Origin: Ustilago trichophora | Lineage: Eukaryota > Basidiomycota > Ustilaginomycetes > Ustilaginales > Ustilaginaceae | Reading direction: 5' to 3' | Assembly (NCBI GenBank): GCA_900323505.1 | Contig: OOIN01000034.1 | Span: 248,001 to 312,000, forward strand | DNA: 64,000 bases | Shown here: one piece after another, positions 17,733 through 27,598 of the stretch | How the letters are laid out: the number at the start of each line of letters is the position of its first letter | Numbering within the stretch: the stretch's first letter is position 1 | The notes under the pieces: generated by a model | Database searches by the model: none | The model's input: only the letters and a program-made list of their open reading frames with translations | What the model was told of the DNA's origin: nothing | Made by a program: the position numbers and the translations under genes

Positions 17733-18614
17733 ATGGACATGTCCAAACCTTCCTCCTCGACGGGAGTGGACGATATGGAAGGCTGGAAACCCTACCTTCA
17801 CACCTCCTTATTCTCACCTTTCTCCAACGACCCAGGATCCGGAGAAGCTTTCTTATTCCCTACATTCCGCATCTACTCCCGTACAACCTTCCTTGCCGCT
17901 TGCGCATTCACCTTCCTCCTCGCCCTCATCGAGCGCTGGCTCACCCACCTTTTGGATACCACGTTTTCTCTCAACTCCTCCTCCTCCTCCTTCAATCGAG
18001 ACCCGAACTTTCTTTCATCTAGCAACACCGGCTGGTGGAAGAGAAAAAACTCTCACCCATCCCCTTCTCTCGCCACCGTGGGTGGGGGAAGCATTTACGT
18101 CAACCTGCCTCATACCACAACGACATCTCTCCATGATCGACACTTGGCCCTTGGCGTAAAACGGGGGAAACAGGTAGCAAAGGTGTTGGTGAGAAATGTG
18201 GTGTTTTCGGGGGCTACTTTGTTGAGATATGTACTGATGATTATCGGGATGGGGATGGACTGGGCGTTGTTGGTCTCGGTTGTGGCGGGTTTGACTGTTG
18301 GGCATTTCTTGAGTGATTTTTACCGCTTGTTGTCGGAGGAGAGAGATGCAGGAATGTTGGGATATGGGGGTGGAGCGGGGACAGGACGGGGAGGGGAGGA
18401 GAATGTCGAGTTGTTGCAACGGTCCGTTGATGACGAGGAGGCGGCGGAACAGTTTGAGATCGGAGATGGGGATGAGGAGGATAATGATGGGGTGAGGAAG
18501 GGGGTTAGGAGCGAAGAAGGGTACATGAATGCGGCAGCTGCTGGAGGAGGAGGAGGAGCTCATAGACGTAGCAATTCGCGGCAGGCGAGTGTTTCTGCGC
18601 TTACTCCGTACTAG
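17733..18614 (+). CDS. Ctr-family copper transporter (SLC31-like)
   Basis: 293 residues from ATG 17733 (MDMSKPSSSTG). The Ctr signature is in the C-terminal membrane pair: LRYVLMIIGMGMDWALLVSV contains the MxxxM copper-relay motif and the next helix VVAGLTVGHFLSDFY contains GxxxG. A first helix (TTFLAACAFTFLLALIERWL) lies near residue 52. This gives the three membrane segments of a Ctr trimer subunit. The loop between helices 1 and 2 is long (about 80 residues), and the C-terminal tail is Glu/Asp-rich and then Gly/Ala-rich. The N-terminus has only one MxM and no Met-rich copper-binding repeats, so a low-affinity or vacuolar-export role (Ctr2-like) is as likely as plasma-membrane uptake. That choice is inference. 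The neighbour upstream encodes a His-rich secreted protein. Confidence 0.78.
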   Translation: MDMSKPSSSTGVDDMEGWKPYLHTSLFSPFSNDPGSGEAFLFPTFRIYSRTTFLAACAFTFLLALIERWLTHLLDTTFSLNSSSSSFNRDPNFLSSSNTGWWKRKNSHPSPSLATVGGGSIYVNLPHTTTTSLHDRHLALGVKRGKQVAKVLVRNVVFSGATLLRYVLMIIGMGMDWALLVSVVAGLTVGHFLSDFYRLLSEERDAGMLGYGGGAGTGRGGEENVELLQRSVDDEEAAEQFEIGDGDEEDNDGVRKGVRSEEGYMNAAAAGGGGGAHRRSNSRQASVSALTPY

Positions 18615-18715
18615 AGCTTCACCGTTTCACTTTGCTATATTGTTGCGTTTGAATATGCTTGTTTGTGTGGTATGTGTGTGATGTGATGGTACAAGTACAA
18701 TGAATTTTGCCGAGA

Positions 18716-19783
18716 CTAGACGCGGTCGGGAGATCGAGAAGGAGACCTAGAAACATACCCTCCCAACTCTGCCTCTTCACCTGCTTGAGAGACCATGCGA
18801 TCAGGCGACCGACTGGGACTTCTCGAGATGTATCCTCCCACATCTGGATCCGGCGACATACTTGGACTCCTTGAGACGTATCCTTGTTCCTCATTTTCTC
18901 TCTCTGCTTTGGCTGAAGGTAGCTGTCGATCGGGAGAAACGCTCGGACTGGGCGAGATGAATCGTCTCCTCTTCCTGGCTGCCGCTTCTCCGTCTTCCTC
19001 CTCTGACTCTTCTTGCGATGTATACACGACCTCTTCTTCCCCATAATCTGGTTGTGCTGATTCTACGTGCTTTATTCGTTGAAGCTCTGAAAGACGGGCA
19101 GCAGATTTTAGGCGATCCAGCTTCCACCGTTTGACATCGGACAAGCTATCCTCACTTGCATCGCTTTCATCTCCACCCTCTCCCTCTCTTCCCCCTCCCT
19201 CTCCTCCCGCGATCACCTTGAGCAGCGATGTCTCCAGCTTGCTAATCCTCGGCAACAGCCCATCCCTACTCTCGCACACCTCTCTCTTTGTCAACCTCGG
19301 CAAGATAATATCGCAAACCCTCTCCTCTCTCAACAGCATATCCACCCATTCGTCCACATGCAAGATCTCATACTCTCCTCCGCTTCCTCTCCACCTCAAC
19401 TTCCTGCCATCCTCAAGTAATGGTTCCAGCAGCTTGTAAATATCTGTAGACTTGTACGTTAGACGGATGTAAAATGTAGTGAGGGCAAGCAGGTATTTGA
19501 ATTCTTTGGCGTCCAGATAGGCTGCGATGATGGACGGTTCTGGTTGGATTTGGAGGAGTTTTTGGAGTAGACAGAGGAAATGGGAGGGCCTTTGAAGCCC
19601 GACCAGGCCGCCGATGTGATGGAGAGAGACGGCAAGGGGTAGGATGGTAGCAGAGGAGAGGGCGAAACAGTGCTCTTTCCAAAAAGGAGATTCGTAGATG
19701 CGGGCGCGGACAGGTTTCTCGATCAGGAATTGCGGATTTGTACCGTGGATGCTGATTGCTCCTCGGATGGTGGCGTTCGCCAT
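18716..19783 (-). CDS. PRP38: pre-mRNA-splicing factor Prp38
   Basis: 355 residues from ATG 19783 (MANATIRGAISIHGTNPQFL). The Prp38 domain occupies residues 1-180: KPVRARIYESPFWKEHCF, the Gly-Gly turn HHIGGLVGLQRPSHFLCLLQ, KEFKYLLALTTFYIRLTY, DIYKLLEPLLEDGRKLRWR and VDEWVDMLLREERVCDIILP are all family hallmarks. The C-terminus holds a coiled/acidic region and then RS-type repeats of the form SRSPSxSPD, as in metazoan PRPF38. It is a U4/U6.U5 tri-snRNP (B complex) component needed for spliceosome activation in the nucleus. The frame runs 39 codons further upstream, but that part has no conserved sequence. It is transcribed divergently from the dynein intermediate chain gene. Confidence 0.92.
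   Translation of the reverse strand: MANATIRGAISIHGTNPQFLIEKPVRARIYESPFWKEHCFALSSATILPLAVSLHHIGGLVGLQRPSHFLCLLQKLLQIQPEPSIIAAYLDAKEFKYLLALTTFYIRLTYKSTDIYKLLEPLLEDGRKLRWRGSGGEYEILHVDEWVDMLLREERVCDIILPRLTKREVCESRDGLLPRISKLETSLLKVIAGGEGGGREGEGGDESDASEDSLSDVKRWKLDRLKSAARLSELQRIKHVESAQPDYGEEEVVYTSQEESEEEDGEAAARKRRRFISPSPSVSPDRQLPSAKAERENEEQGYVSRSPSMSPDPDVGGYISRSPSRSPDRMVSQAGEEAELGGYVSRSPSRSPDRV
18719..18966 (-). repeat. C-terminal SRSPSxSPD repeats of Prp38
   Basis: Four related units encode FISPSPSVSPD, YVSRSPSMSPD, YISRSPSRSPD and YVSRSPSRSPD, separated by about 10-20 residues. Three are followed by DR or DP. SR/SP sites suggest phosphorylation by SR-protein or proline-directed kinases. Confidence 0.8.
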
Positions 19784-20253
19784 GGTGGATTGACTGTGAT
19801 GATGGGAGTTGTGACGGTGAGAGGCAGAGGGGATGGGCGATGAAGTGATACAGAGAGACAGAGAGAGAAGGGTCCAGGGACAGGAAGAAAGTGAATACAA
19901 AAGTCACAAAGTGTGAGATTTGATTAAAGTGACACTTGAAAACTTAGCGCGCAGAAAAGTTTCACGCCGTGCGACACGTCAAAAAGAGAGATGCGAGTGT
20001 GAGTGTTGGTCTCGAAGACGTTGCGCACGCACTTTGCATTTCGGATTCGCTGCCATCATTATCACAACCAAATCATTAAAACCCCTCATCACCACCAACT
20101 CTTCCATCACCTCACCAGCAGCATTTTCAAACGCACGAGGCAGCATTCGACTTTTGAGTCAAAAACAGTATCGCTGCCACATTTGCAGCGACATCTACTG
20201 TATTGAGACTCGGCTTTTGCTCCCAACCGCGCACTGGGCGCACCCTCTTCATC
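19784..20253. other. divergent promoter region PRP38 / dynein intermediate chain
   Basis: 470 bp shared upstream region. The open frames reaching into it from both genes (to 19900 and from 20203) are probably untranslated leader. No repeat or other gene was seen. Confidence 0.5.
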
Positions 20254-22473
20254 ATGTCCTCCTCTTCTTCGGCGGCAGACGCCCGTCGCAAAGCCGAAAT
20301 AGAAGCCAAGCGTGCCAAGCTCCTCGAAATTCGTCGACAGCGCGAAGAAAGGGCCCAACGACTCAAGTCCACCTCTGCCGCTCTTCCCGATTCCTCGTCT
20401 GCTTCGGCAAGCTCTCGCAAAGATCTTGACGATCTAGTCAACTCGCTCATCTCTGGTCCTGGTGCGGTTGGCGGCAGTGGAACGCGGAGCTCGAGAGCGA
20501 GTATTATCGCGGATCCTTCTTCTCCTCGAAAAAGTCTTCTGGGTGGCAGCCGCGATCCTCCCAGCTCGGAATTTGGGGGCAGCGAGAGCGAGATCCCTCC
20601 CTCTACACCGGCGGCGAGTACAACTGCCGTTGGAGAAACAGGTAGTACCAGAGGAGTGGCGGTGGAGCTGATCGATGTGGAGACAGAACTGTTTGAGCTG
20701 CCCCAAAAGCAGCGCGTGTTTTACACGAAAGAAGTGCAGACTGCAGCCGTTGGCGATTCCGACGATGACGAAAACTACCTCACCCGCGGCGTTGGTACTG
20801 CACCCTCTGGAGGCGTGGGAGCTGAAGCGAGATCCAAAGAGACCGAAGAATCTCTCCGAGCCCGCATCCTCGCCGAGCACGAAGCCGACCTCGCCTCTCG
20901 CGCAGAGGAGGAACGACTGGAACGCGAAATCGCCCTCCAACTTCGCGAGCTCACCGAAGAAGAACGCCTTACCATCTACACTGCTCAAGATTTTTCCGAC
21001 TTCGTAGAGCAATCCACCAAAATCGTCGAACGCGCGCTCACCGACACGTACGACTATATGCGAGACTATCGCATTTCCGCCGATGACACTTTGGACACTC
21101 TCAACAGTGGTTCCCAGCTACGTCTGGCCCGTAAATTCGGCGCAGGAGACAAACTCTTTGCCAACCGTAGCATTACGGCCATCGACTGGAGTACCAAATA
21201 CCCCGAGCTATGCGTTGTGGCGTATAACAGGAACGATCAGGATGAAGATGCACCGGATGGATTGGTGGCTGTTTGGAATATGCATTTGGGCGAGAGGCCA
21301 GAGTTTATATTTCATGCCCAGACGGATGTCTTGTCAGTCTGTTTTAGCCCCTTCCATCCGAATCTGGTTGTGGGAGGGACATATTCCGGGCAGATTTTGA
21401 TTTGGGATACTAGGGCGAGGAACTTGCCAGTGTTGAAAACACCTCTTTCGGCAGCCGGACATACGCATCCGGTGTATGGGTTGAAGATCATTGGAAGCGC
21501 CAATGCGCATAACTTGGTATCCGCCAGTACCGACGGTACGATTTGCTGGTGGATGCTCGACATGCTCGCGAGGCCGCAAGAAACACTTGAACTGGTCAAC
21601 ACTTTGCACCCCAAAACCGACGAAGTTGCAGTGACTACCTTGGGATTGGGCGATCAGGAGATGACGACTTTCCTGGTGGGGAGTGAAGATGGTAGTGTCT
21701 ATGCTGGAAATCGGTATGATCGGGCGGGGTTGAAGGCGGGCTTGAATATGGGAGAGGTGTATAGGGGTCACATGGCTCCGGTGACGGGGATAGATTTCCA
21801 TCCGTTACACAGTAACGCAAGTGTAGATTTCAGCGACCTTTTCCTTACATCCAGTATGGATTGGACGAGCAAACTTTGGCGTCTCAAACCAGCTTCCTCC
21901 AGCACTTCGGCATCCGCCACTTCTGCCAATCTCACACCTTCCTCATCGACCACATCAACTGGACTTGTTCGAAATACCACTTTAACCAACCAACATTCAT
22001 CTTGTTCCTCAACTGGGACAGTAGGCGCGATCTTACAATTCGAAGAATCAAACGATTACATATACGACGTTCGATGGTCACCTTTACATCCTGCACTTTT
22101 CGCTCAAGTGGATGGTACTGGTCGACTTGATATCTTTAACCTAAACATTGATACTGAACGACCGGTTGCCTCTGTCACACCTTGTTCTTCTGGCTCATTC
22201 GCGAATGGAATGGATGGTGTAGATGCTGGTTTGGCTTCAAAGGCGTTGAACAAAGTTTCGTGGTCAAAAAATGGTAAAAAAATCGCTACCGCTGGTTCAG
22301 ATGGTGTCCTTTACATCTATCATCTTAGTGAAAGTTTGGCGATGGCAAACCAAGACGATTTCAAGGTGTTTCAAGAGGTTTTGGCTAAACTCATTTCTGC
22401 TGGTACTGCAACAACAACGACGACGACGACGACGACGACGACGGCGGCGATGATGACATCTGTTGCGGGTTAG
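20254..22473 (+). CDS. DYNC1I: cytoplasmic dynein intermediate chain
   Basis: 739 residues from ATG 20254 (MSSSSSAADARRKAEIEAKR). Residues 8-40 are a charged coiled coil (RRKAEIEAKRAKLLEIRRQR), the p150Glued/NudE-binding region. A Ser-rich linker follows. The segment QRVFYTKEVQTAAVGDSDDD (about 167) resembles the light-chain (LC8/Tctex) binding site. A helix-rich stretch with Glu/Arg repeats (205-260) precedes seven WD40 repeats from about 300 to 720, e.g. ITAIDWSTKYPELCVVAYNR, DVLSVCFSPFHPNLVVGGTY and DVRWSPLHPALFAQVDGTGR. It links dynein heavy chain to cargo and dynactin. The C-terminus ends in a poly-Thr run from a trinucleotide repeat, outside the WD propeller and probably dispensable. 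The upstream in-frame ATG at 20203 lacks conservation. Confidence 0.92.
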   Translation: MSSSSSAADARRKAEIEAKRAKLLEIRRQREERAQRLKSTSAALPDSSSASASSRKDLDDLVNSLISGPGAVGGSGTRSSRASIIADPSSPRKSLLGGSRDPPSSEFGGSESEIPPSTPAASTTAVGETGSTRGVAVELIDVETELFELPQKQRVFYTKEVQTAAVGDSDDDENYLTRGVGTAPSGGVGAEARSKETEESLRARILAEHEADLASRAEEERLEREIALQLRELTEEERLTIYTAQDFSDFVEQSTKIVERALTDTYDYMRDYRISADDTLDTLNSGSQLRLARKFGAGDKLFANRSITAIDWSTKYPELCVVAYNRNDQDEDAPDGLVAVWNMHLGERPEFIFHAQTDVLSVCFSPFHPNLVVGGTYSGQILIWDTRARNLPVLKTPLSAAGHTHPVYGLKIIGSANAHNLVSASTDGTICWWMLDMLARPQETLELVNTLHPKTDEVAVTTLGLGDQEMTTFLVGSEDGSVYAGNRYDRAGLKAGLNMGEVYRGHMAPVTGIDFHPLHSNASVDFSDLFLTSSMDWTSKLWRLKPASSSTSASATSANLTPSSSTTSTGLVRNTTLTNQHSSCSSTGTVGAILQFEESNDYIYDVRWSPLHPALFAQVDGTGRLDIFNLNIDTERPVASVTPCSSGSFANGMDGVDAGLASKALNKVSWSKNGKKIATAGSDGVLYIYHLSESLAMANQDDFKVFQEVLAKLISAGTATTTTTTTTTTTAAMMTSVAG
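22411..22443. repeat. (ACA/ACG)n coding microsatellite
   Basis: About 11 units of ACA then ACG encode a run of Thr at the C-terminal end of the dynein intermediate chain. The length is likely polymorphic. Confidence 0.85.
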
Positions 22474-22764
22474 GGGAGGTCCTTTTTATAGCAATATTCA
22501 GTAGCATCTTATCACATTCTTGTACAACGTTCTGCTTTTTTTTTTTTTTTTCTTTCTCTTGTGTACAAGCTGCCGATCTTGCGTGAGGTAAGGAAAGAAT
22601 GTACAAAAAGACGAAAAAGTATCTCTCAACACGACAACACATATACAAACAACAGACCCACAAGTGCAATTTGAGAAGAATCTCACGATCACGATCGCAC
22701 TTCCCCCCCTCCTCCTTCATACAGAACAATGTAGTCATTCCAGGATTGTACCAGGATCAAAGAA

Positions 22765-23829
22765 TCAATCGTAAAATACCTGAGCACCTTCTTGCGTAAC
22801 CTGTAAGAATTTTGCATCGCACTTTTCAATACCGTTTTGTCTAAAAGTGTTGATGATCTCTTCTGCGATGCTCTCCTGGTTGCCAGTTGCCAATGCTAAA
22901 ATGGTTGGACCTGCTCCACTGAGACAAATTCCCAACAAGCCTGGATGGGTCTTTGGTGTGACGCTTGCGAGTACGTCTGGAAGACCTGGAATGAGATGTT
23001 TTCGGTAGGGTTGATGAACTTTATCCTGCATAGCTTGGTAGATAAGGAACGGGTCAGGAGGAGATCGGGTGAGTGCGGTTGTGAGGACGGCTAGACGTTG
23101 AAGGTTGAAGATGAGGTCTTGCTTGGAGTAGGAAGTTGGAAGGACAGATCGAGCTTTTGCGGTTGAAACTTGGAAATCGGGGATGATGGCGATGATTTTG
23201 ATCTCGGGAGACCAACCGAAGCGAATGTAGTGACCGATGTTTTGGGGTGGAGATGGGGGGTTCTGGCCCCAAGAAAAGGATGCATTGGGTGGGTATTCGG
23301 GGATGACTTCGGACAGAGGTACGTCACGACGTTCCTCTTCTTCGGGAGAAAGTTCGAGGAGATACGAACCTACGAAACCACCCATGAGAGCGGCGGTTAC
23401 GTTGTCTGGATGTCGTTCGATCATCAGTGCATGATCCAGCAGCCTATCTTTTCCCAAACCCAACTGTCCCAATTCGTTTCCCAAAAGAAGACCTGCTACG
23501 ACAGCAGCACCCGAAGAACCGAGACCTCGACCAAAAGGGACTTCATTATGAACCTTGATGTCAACCCCCGAAGGGAAAGCAGAGACGCCATTAGAGCGGA
23601 GAACGTAGAGCGCAGTTCGAGTAGTAAGATTCTTATACGCATCCAAGGGAGCTTCTTCCGCTCCAAGCCCCGTATAGGATAAGGTGGGCGAGGCGTTGGT
23701 GGCCGAACGAGAAACAGTCACCTTCAAAGTCAGATAAAGTGAAAGGGAAAGTCCAACTACATCGAAACCAGGTCCAATGTTGGACGAAGTGCAGGGCACT
23801 TTGATCGTGAATTTTCGTTCCGACGCCAT
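22765..23829 (-). CDS. THR1: homoserine kinase
   Basis: A single exon of 354 residues, the usual fungal length. GHMP kinase features are present: the N-terminal VPCTSSNIGPGFDVVGLSLS, the phosphate-binding loop EVPFGRGLGSSGAAVVAGLL (about 92-111), HPDNVTAALMGGFVGSYL, and the C-terminal GLLGICLSGAGPTILALATG (about 300). The enzyme phosphorylates homoserine in threonine (and isoleucine) biosynthesis in the cytosol. It starts with MASERKFTIKVP at the only suitable ATG. It converges with the dynein gene, with a 291-bp spacer containing an A/T homopolymer run. Confidence 0.95.
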   Translation of the reverse strand: MASERKFTIKVPCTSSNIGPGFDVVGLSLSLYLTLKVTVSRSATNASPTLSYTGLGAEEAPLDAYKNLTTRTALYVLRSNGVSAFPSGVDIKVHNEVPFGRGLGSSGAAVVAGLLLGNELGQLGLGKDRLLDHALMIERHPDNVTAALMGGFVGSYLLELSPEEEERRDVPLSEVIPEYPPNASFSWGQNPPSPPQNIGHYIRFGWSPEIKIIAIIPDFQVSTAKARSVLPTSYSKQDLIFNLQRLAVLTTALTRSPPDPFLIYQAMQDKVHQPYRKHLIPGLPDVLASVTPKTHPGLLGICLSGAGPTILALATGNQESIAEEIINTFRQNGIEKCDAKFLQVTQEGAQVFYD

Positions 23830-24378
23830 TCTTAGGACGAGATGCGGGTGAAATGGTAGTGATGGTCAAGACGGGAAACGTTGAACAAGCGTGGGACGGG
23901 CAACAAAATTGAGCAAGCCGGCTGGCTCGTCCGTGCATTTCTTCTCACACAGAGTGTAAGAAAGAGAGACAGAGAGAGACTGGAGGGCCCAGACCTCTGT
24001 GTGATGCCTTCGGTGACTCGAAGCCAAATCAAGACAGGCTAAGTTAACATTCCACGAAAATTTCCCGATTGCAATTTCCTTCTCCGTCACCGATTTCTCT
24101 CACTAACATGCACACCCCAACGTCTGCCTCTCATTGCATCTTGTCTGTACTCTCTCATACATTGTCCTATTGGAGAAACCTACATACCCTTCTTGGCATT
24201 TGACATTCGTCCATGTTCCATCTCGACCGCTTTGGCGTTACCAACAGCAATAATGACAAAAATTCTCACGAGGCAGAGATAGAGGAATCTATTGCAATCA
24301 AAGCACGCCAGTAGCATAAAGTGAAACATCGACTTTGACATCAAGCTTGCTGCAGTACAGACCATAGTAATGTGCGGT
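23830..24378. other. intergenic spacer THR1 promoter / BAG gene 3' end
   Basis: 549 bp. A purine-rich AGAGA tract lies at about 23955-23985. No supported coding sequence was found. Confidence 0.5.
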
Positions 24379-25286
24379 TTAGGACGGAGAAGCCTTGTAC
24401 CGCCCCCAAGCGGCATCCAGTCTATCCAAATGCGACTGTACCTCCTTGACCGCGATCTTTCTTGCCTGTCTCGTTGTATCACTGTTGACATTCACGCCGT
24501 CCAAAGCTAGCAATTGTCTCAGAAGTAGCTCTGAAAGTCTTCTATGTGCGTCTGCTACTTCTTGACTGCTCATCTGCTTTTCCGCTTCTTGCCCTTCATT
24601 CTTCTCTGCATCTTCTTCCGCTCCTGTCGTTGCTGTTGCAAGTGTCTTTGCATCGGCGGCACGTTCGACGAGCAAGACTTGGGGGAAGAGATCCTTTCTT
24701 GCCATCTCTAGAGCTTCGGTGATGCGGTTCATGAGTCCCTGCTCGCTGGTGTCGGCTTCCTTTGCTTTCTTTTCGCGAGCTTTTTGCTCTCCGACCGATA
24801 GGGCGCCGATGCCGACGGACGTTTTGGCTCCTGGTCGATCACCTTCTTCGCGACTTCCGACGAGGCCGATGCGGGATCCTTCGGTGAGACCGTAGGAGGT
24901 CAGAGGTAGTCGGTCGTCTCGCATGACAAGGCCACGGTGGATGAGTTTGATCTTTTCAAAGGGAAGCGAGGTGATGGATGCGATTTCGTGACGAAGGTGG
25001 CCGAGGGTTACTGGTTCCGCTGTTCGGGGAAGAACAATTTGCAGCCTAGCATAGCGAGGCGGAAAGGCATACATAACGGTAAAGAGAGTTGAACGGATCA
25101 GTAAAAGCGGTAAAGGTATGAGTCAGGAAGAGATGGGGCCGAGGATTTGCGCGGGGAGATGTCTTACCGCTCGCGACCCCAAACAACCTCAATCCTACGA
25201 ATAGGTCCATCACTACCTCCTCTGGATCGAGATGATCCATTAGGACCAGCTGCCCAACGATTCCACTGTGACGAGAACCAAGACAT
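24379..25286 (-). CDS. BAG-domain co-chaperone with N-terminal ubiquitin-like domain
   Basis: Two exons: 25168-25286 and 24379-25045, with a GT-AG intron 25046-25167. The joined product is 261 residues. The N-terminus MSWFSSQWNRWAAGPNGSSR is followed by a ubiquitin-like domain (about 30-110): IRRIEVVWGRER, LQIVLPRTAEPVTLGHLRHE and IKLIHRGLVMRDDRLPLTSY. A Lys/Glu linker leads to a BAG helix bundle (about 130-255) ending HLDRLDAAWGRYKASPS. The layout matches fission-yeast Bag101/Bag102, nucleotide-exchange factors for Hsp70 that can bring it to the proteasome. The exon 1 join is supported by phase (CG + G) and by an uninterrupted UBL fold; a start at 25074 would remove the first strand. Confidence 0.82.
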
Positions 25287-25887
25287 CTTCCTTCCTATTG
25301 TTTACTTTCTTGCTGTACTACTGCTCCCTTTCTCTCCTCTCACGAGATGAGATTTGGGCTCCGAGATGAAGCAAAAGACTCGACCTCGATTTTGTTGTTG
25401 TTGTTGTTGTTGTTGTTGTTGGTTATGGCTGGGAAAAAGATGAGGCCTTGACCAAGCGTGGTGATATGGTGATGATGGTGGTGGTGGTGGACCGAGCACA
25501 AGCAAGGATTCCTTCCAAAATCACCGAAAGAGCCATTCGATCCTCCACTTTTTGTGTCTGTGTGTCTTGTCTGCACGCATCCCAGGACAGCGTAAGTTGG
25601 CGCAACAGAGATGAAATTTAGACGGTGCCGCGTGCTCCTAACAACGTGATCAAGCCAATTGTTTACCTTCAAGATGTTAGAGCGCACGCACCGGCGTCCC
25701 AGAAGCTTTCCCTGACTCAAACGAAGCACAGCCAACAGCATACAGTACATATATCAACGTCCTTAATACATCCTGTCTAATGTACATTGATCACAACAGC
25801 TCATATCTGACCCTTGATCTGCAGAACCCAAAATAACAACAAAGATTTTTTTTTTTGTTGACAGTCAGCAAAAAATAAAACTACAAT
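25287..25887. other. intergenic spacer with (TTG)n microsatellite
   Basis: 601 bp between BAG and THP3 genes. It contains a (TTG)n run of about ten units (25392-25422), a GGT-rich run (25470-25492) and a poly-T tract (25847-25857). No coding sequence is supported; the short frames through the repeats are artefacts. Confidence 0.55.
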
Positions 25888-27598
25888 TCACTTTCCGGAG
25901 AGGCTAGATTGGGTTATACTCACATCGACCTTGCGGAACTTCTGAATGGCATCTGTGAGGGGTTGCATTGCTGCTTTTGCATCCCACTCTCTTTTCTCCA
26001 GTGGCAGAGTCGGTATCGTTTTTGACTTCTTCTTCTTTCCGTTCGTCGGAGGACCAAGTAAAGCGGCGAGCTCGGCGGGTGTCGGTTCGATGTAGACGGC
26101 TGCGCCGTTGGTAGTGAGGAATTGATCTGCTTCTGCTACGTCTTGGAAAGCCAACTCTTCTGAGATGAATGTCAGCGCTATTGAGGGTCGATAGCTACAC
26201 GGCGGAAAGATGCACCGGGAAAGAAAGAGAGAAGAAAGAAGCGAGTATCAGCAGTCAGTGTGTGTGTGAGAGAGAGAAAGAGAGAGAGAGAGAGAGGTGT
26301 GGGATGGAAAGCTGACAAAGGGGGAAAGAGCGTACCATTTGGACATGATAAGCAGCGCATTGATTCGCTCGCGCTCAACAAAATGATCCATAATATAGGC
26401 GTTCATGTTAGGAGCATCTGTATAGAGTTGAAAGAAGGAATGGTAGTTACCGGTGACCAGAGCCGCACGAACCTGGAGTGCATGGGCTACTGCAGGCTCG
26501 GACTTGTGTTCTTCGGTCAATTCTGCCATCAGTGCATTCACATCTGCCGTGTGCACACCGTACGAGCATCAAGAAATCGTCAGCACCGGCTTTGCTCTTT
26601 GAGAATAGTGCTGTCTCAGGATCGTACTCACCTCGACGGTTCTTGGTATGCAACAGGTACAATATCCTATAAGCCAGAAACTCCATCGCGCTGCCCTTGA
26701 TCCCATACGCATATAGCCCTCTCAGCTGGCTCTGACACTGGTTATACTCTCCCAGATCTCCCATTTCGAGAGCGATACGGGCATGAATTTCGTAGACCTT
26801 TACGGTGAATTCATTCTTGATCCTTTGGACGGTCAAGTCTTGACGCATCGACTTGAACTGATCACAGATGTACGAATAATTGTTTTCGGTGCGCCATTTC
26901 TTCTTGAGTAGCTCAAGCGTCTGTACTAATGTCGAGAGTGGACGGACGGTCTTGGGATCCGGTGCCGAGGTGAGGCGGAGGTAAGGCTTTTCGAGTTTGC
27001 TGCTGGTGCCTACGACGGTGTGTTCGTCCCAGTCGATGACGTTGGGGTCTGCCACTTCGGGGTCTGTGAATTGCGGGCCGGATATCGGTGCCGAGTATTT
27101 GGATTTGCCATTCAAAGAACCATTGGTGCGTGCTGCTGCTTTCGATGGTACACCAGGCCATGCTGGTTGTCCTGCCGACGGTGCTGCTGCTCCCCCGCCG
27201 AACCGTGATGCGAGACTGGTGGAAGCAATGGCAGTCTCGAGCATCTCATCTTCCTGTCGTCTGAATTCCTCCTGCTCTCTCTCGAATCTTTTTGCTCGCT
27301 TTTCTTTCCTTGCTTGTTCCTCAAGATCGGATGCTGACAGGCTGGTAGATGCGCTCGAGGATGGTGCTGCGCGTTTCTTGAGAAGCGACTTTTTAGAGGC
27401 GGCTGTGGATGGACGTGCTAAGCTCTTGAGACTGGCATTGGCCCAGTCGGTAGTATGAATGGTGCCATTCTGAAAAGAATCAAAGATAAGCGCTCGGAGC
27501 TCTTCCGAGACGGCTTTGCGGTTGGTATCTGTACAGGCTGCAAAGGCTCGATTGGCGAAATCTTTGAGTGACTGCGGCCACTCTGTTTGGGATGACAT
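25888..27598 (-). CDS. THP3: THP3/LENG8-like SAC3/GANP-domain protein
   Basis: Three exons: 26632-27598, 26336-26543 and 25888-26194, with introns 26544-26631 and 26195-26335 (both GT-AG and phase-consistent). The product is 493 residues from ATG 27598 (MSSQTEWPQSLKDFANRAFA). The C-terminal half is the SAC3/GANP/eIF3-p25 domain with hallmark blocks EIHARIALEMGDLGEYNQCQ, QLRGLYAYGIKGSAMEFLAY and RILYLLHTKNR. The middle part carries the LKRR-type Lys/Arg/Glu helix (about 110-150). Yeast Thp3 forms a complex with Csn12 and Sem1 acting in transcription elongation and mRNA maturation. The frame stays open to 28105 upstream, but the conserved sequence begins at the chosen ATG; a longer N-terminus cannot be excluded. 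The last intron holds a GT/GA dinucleotide repeat (about 26258-26297). Confidence 0.85.
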
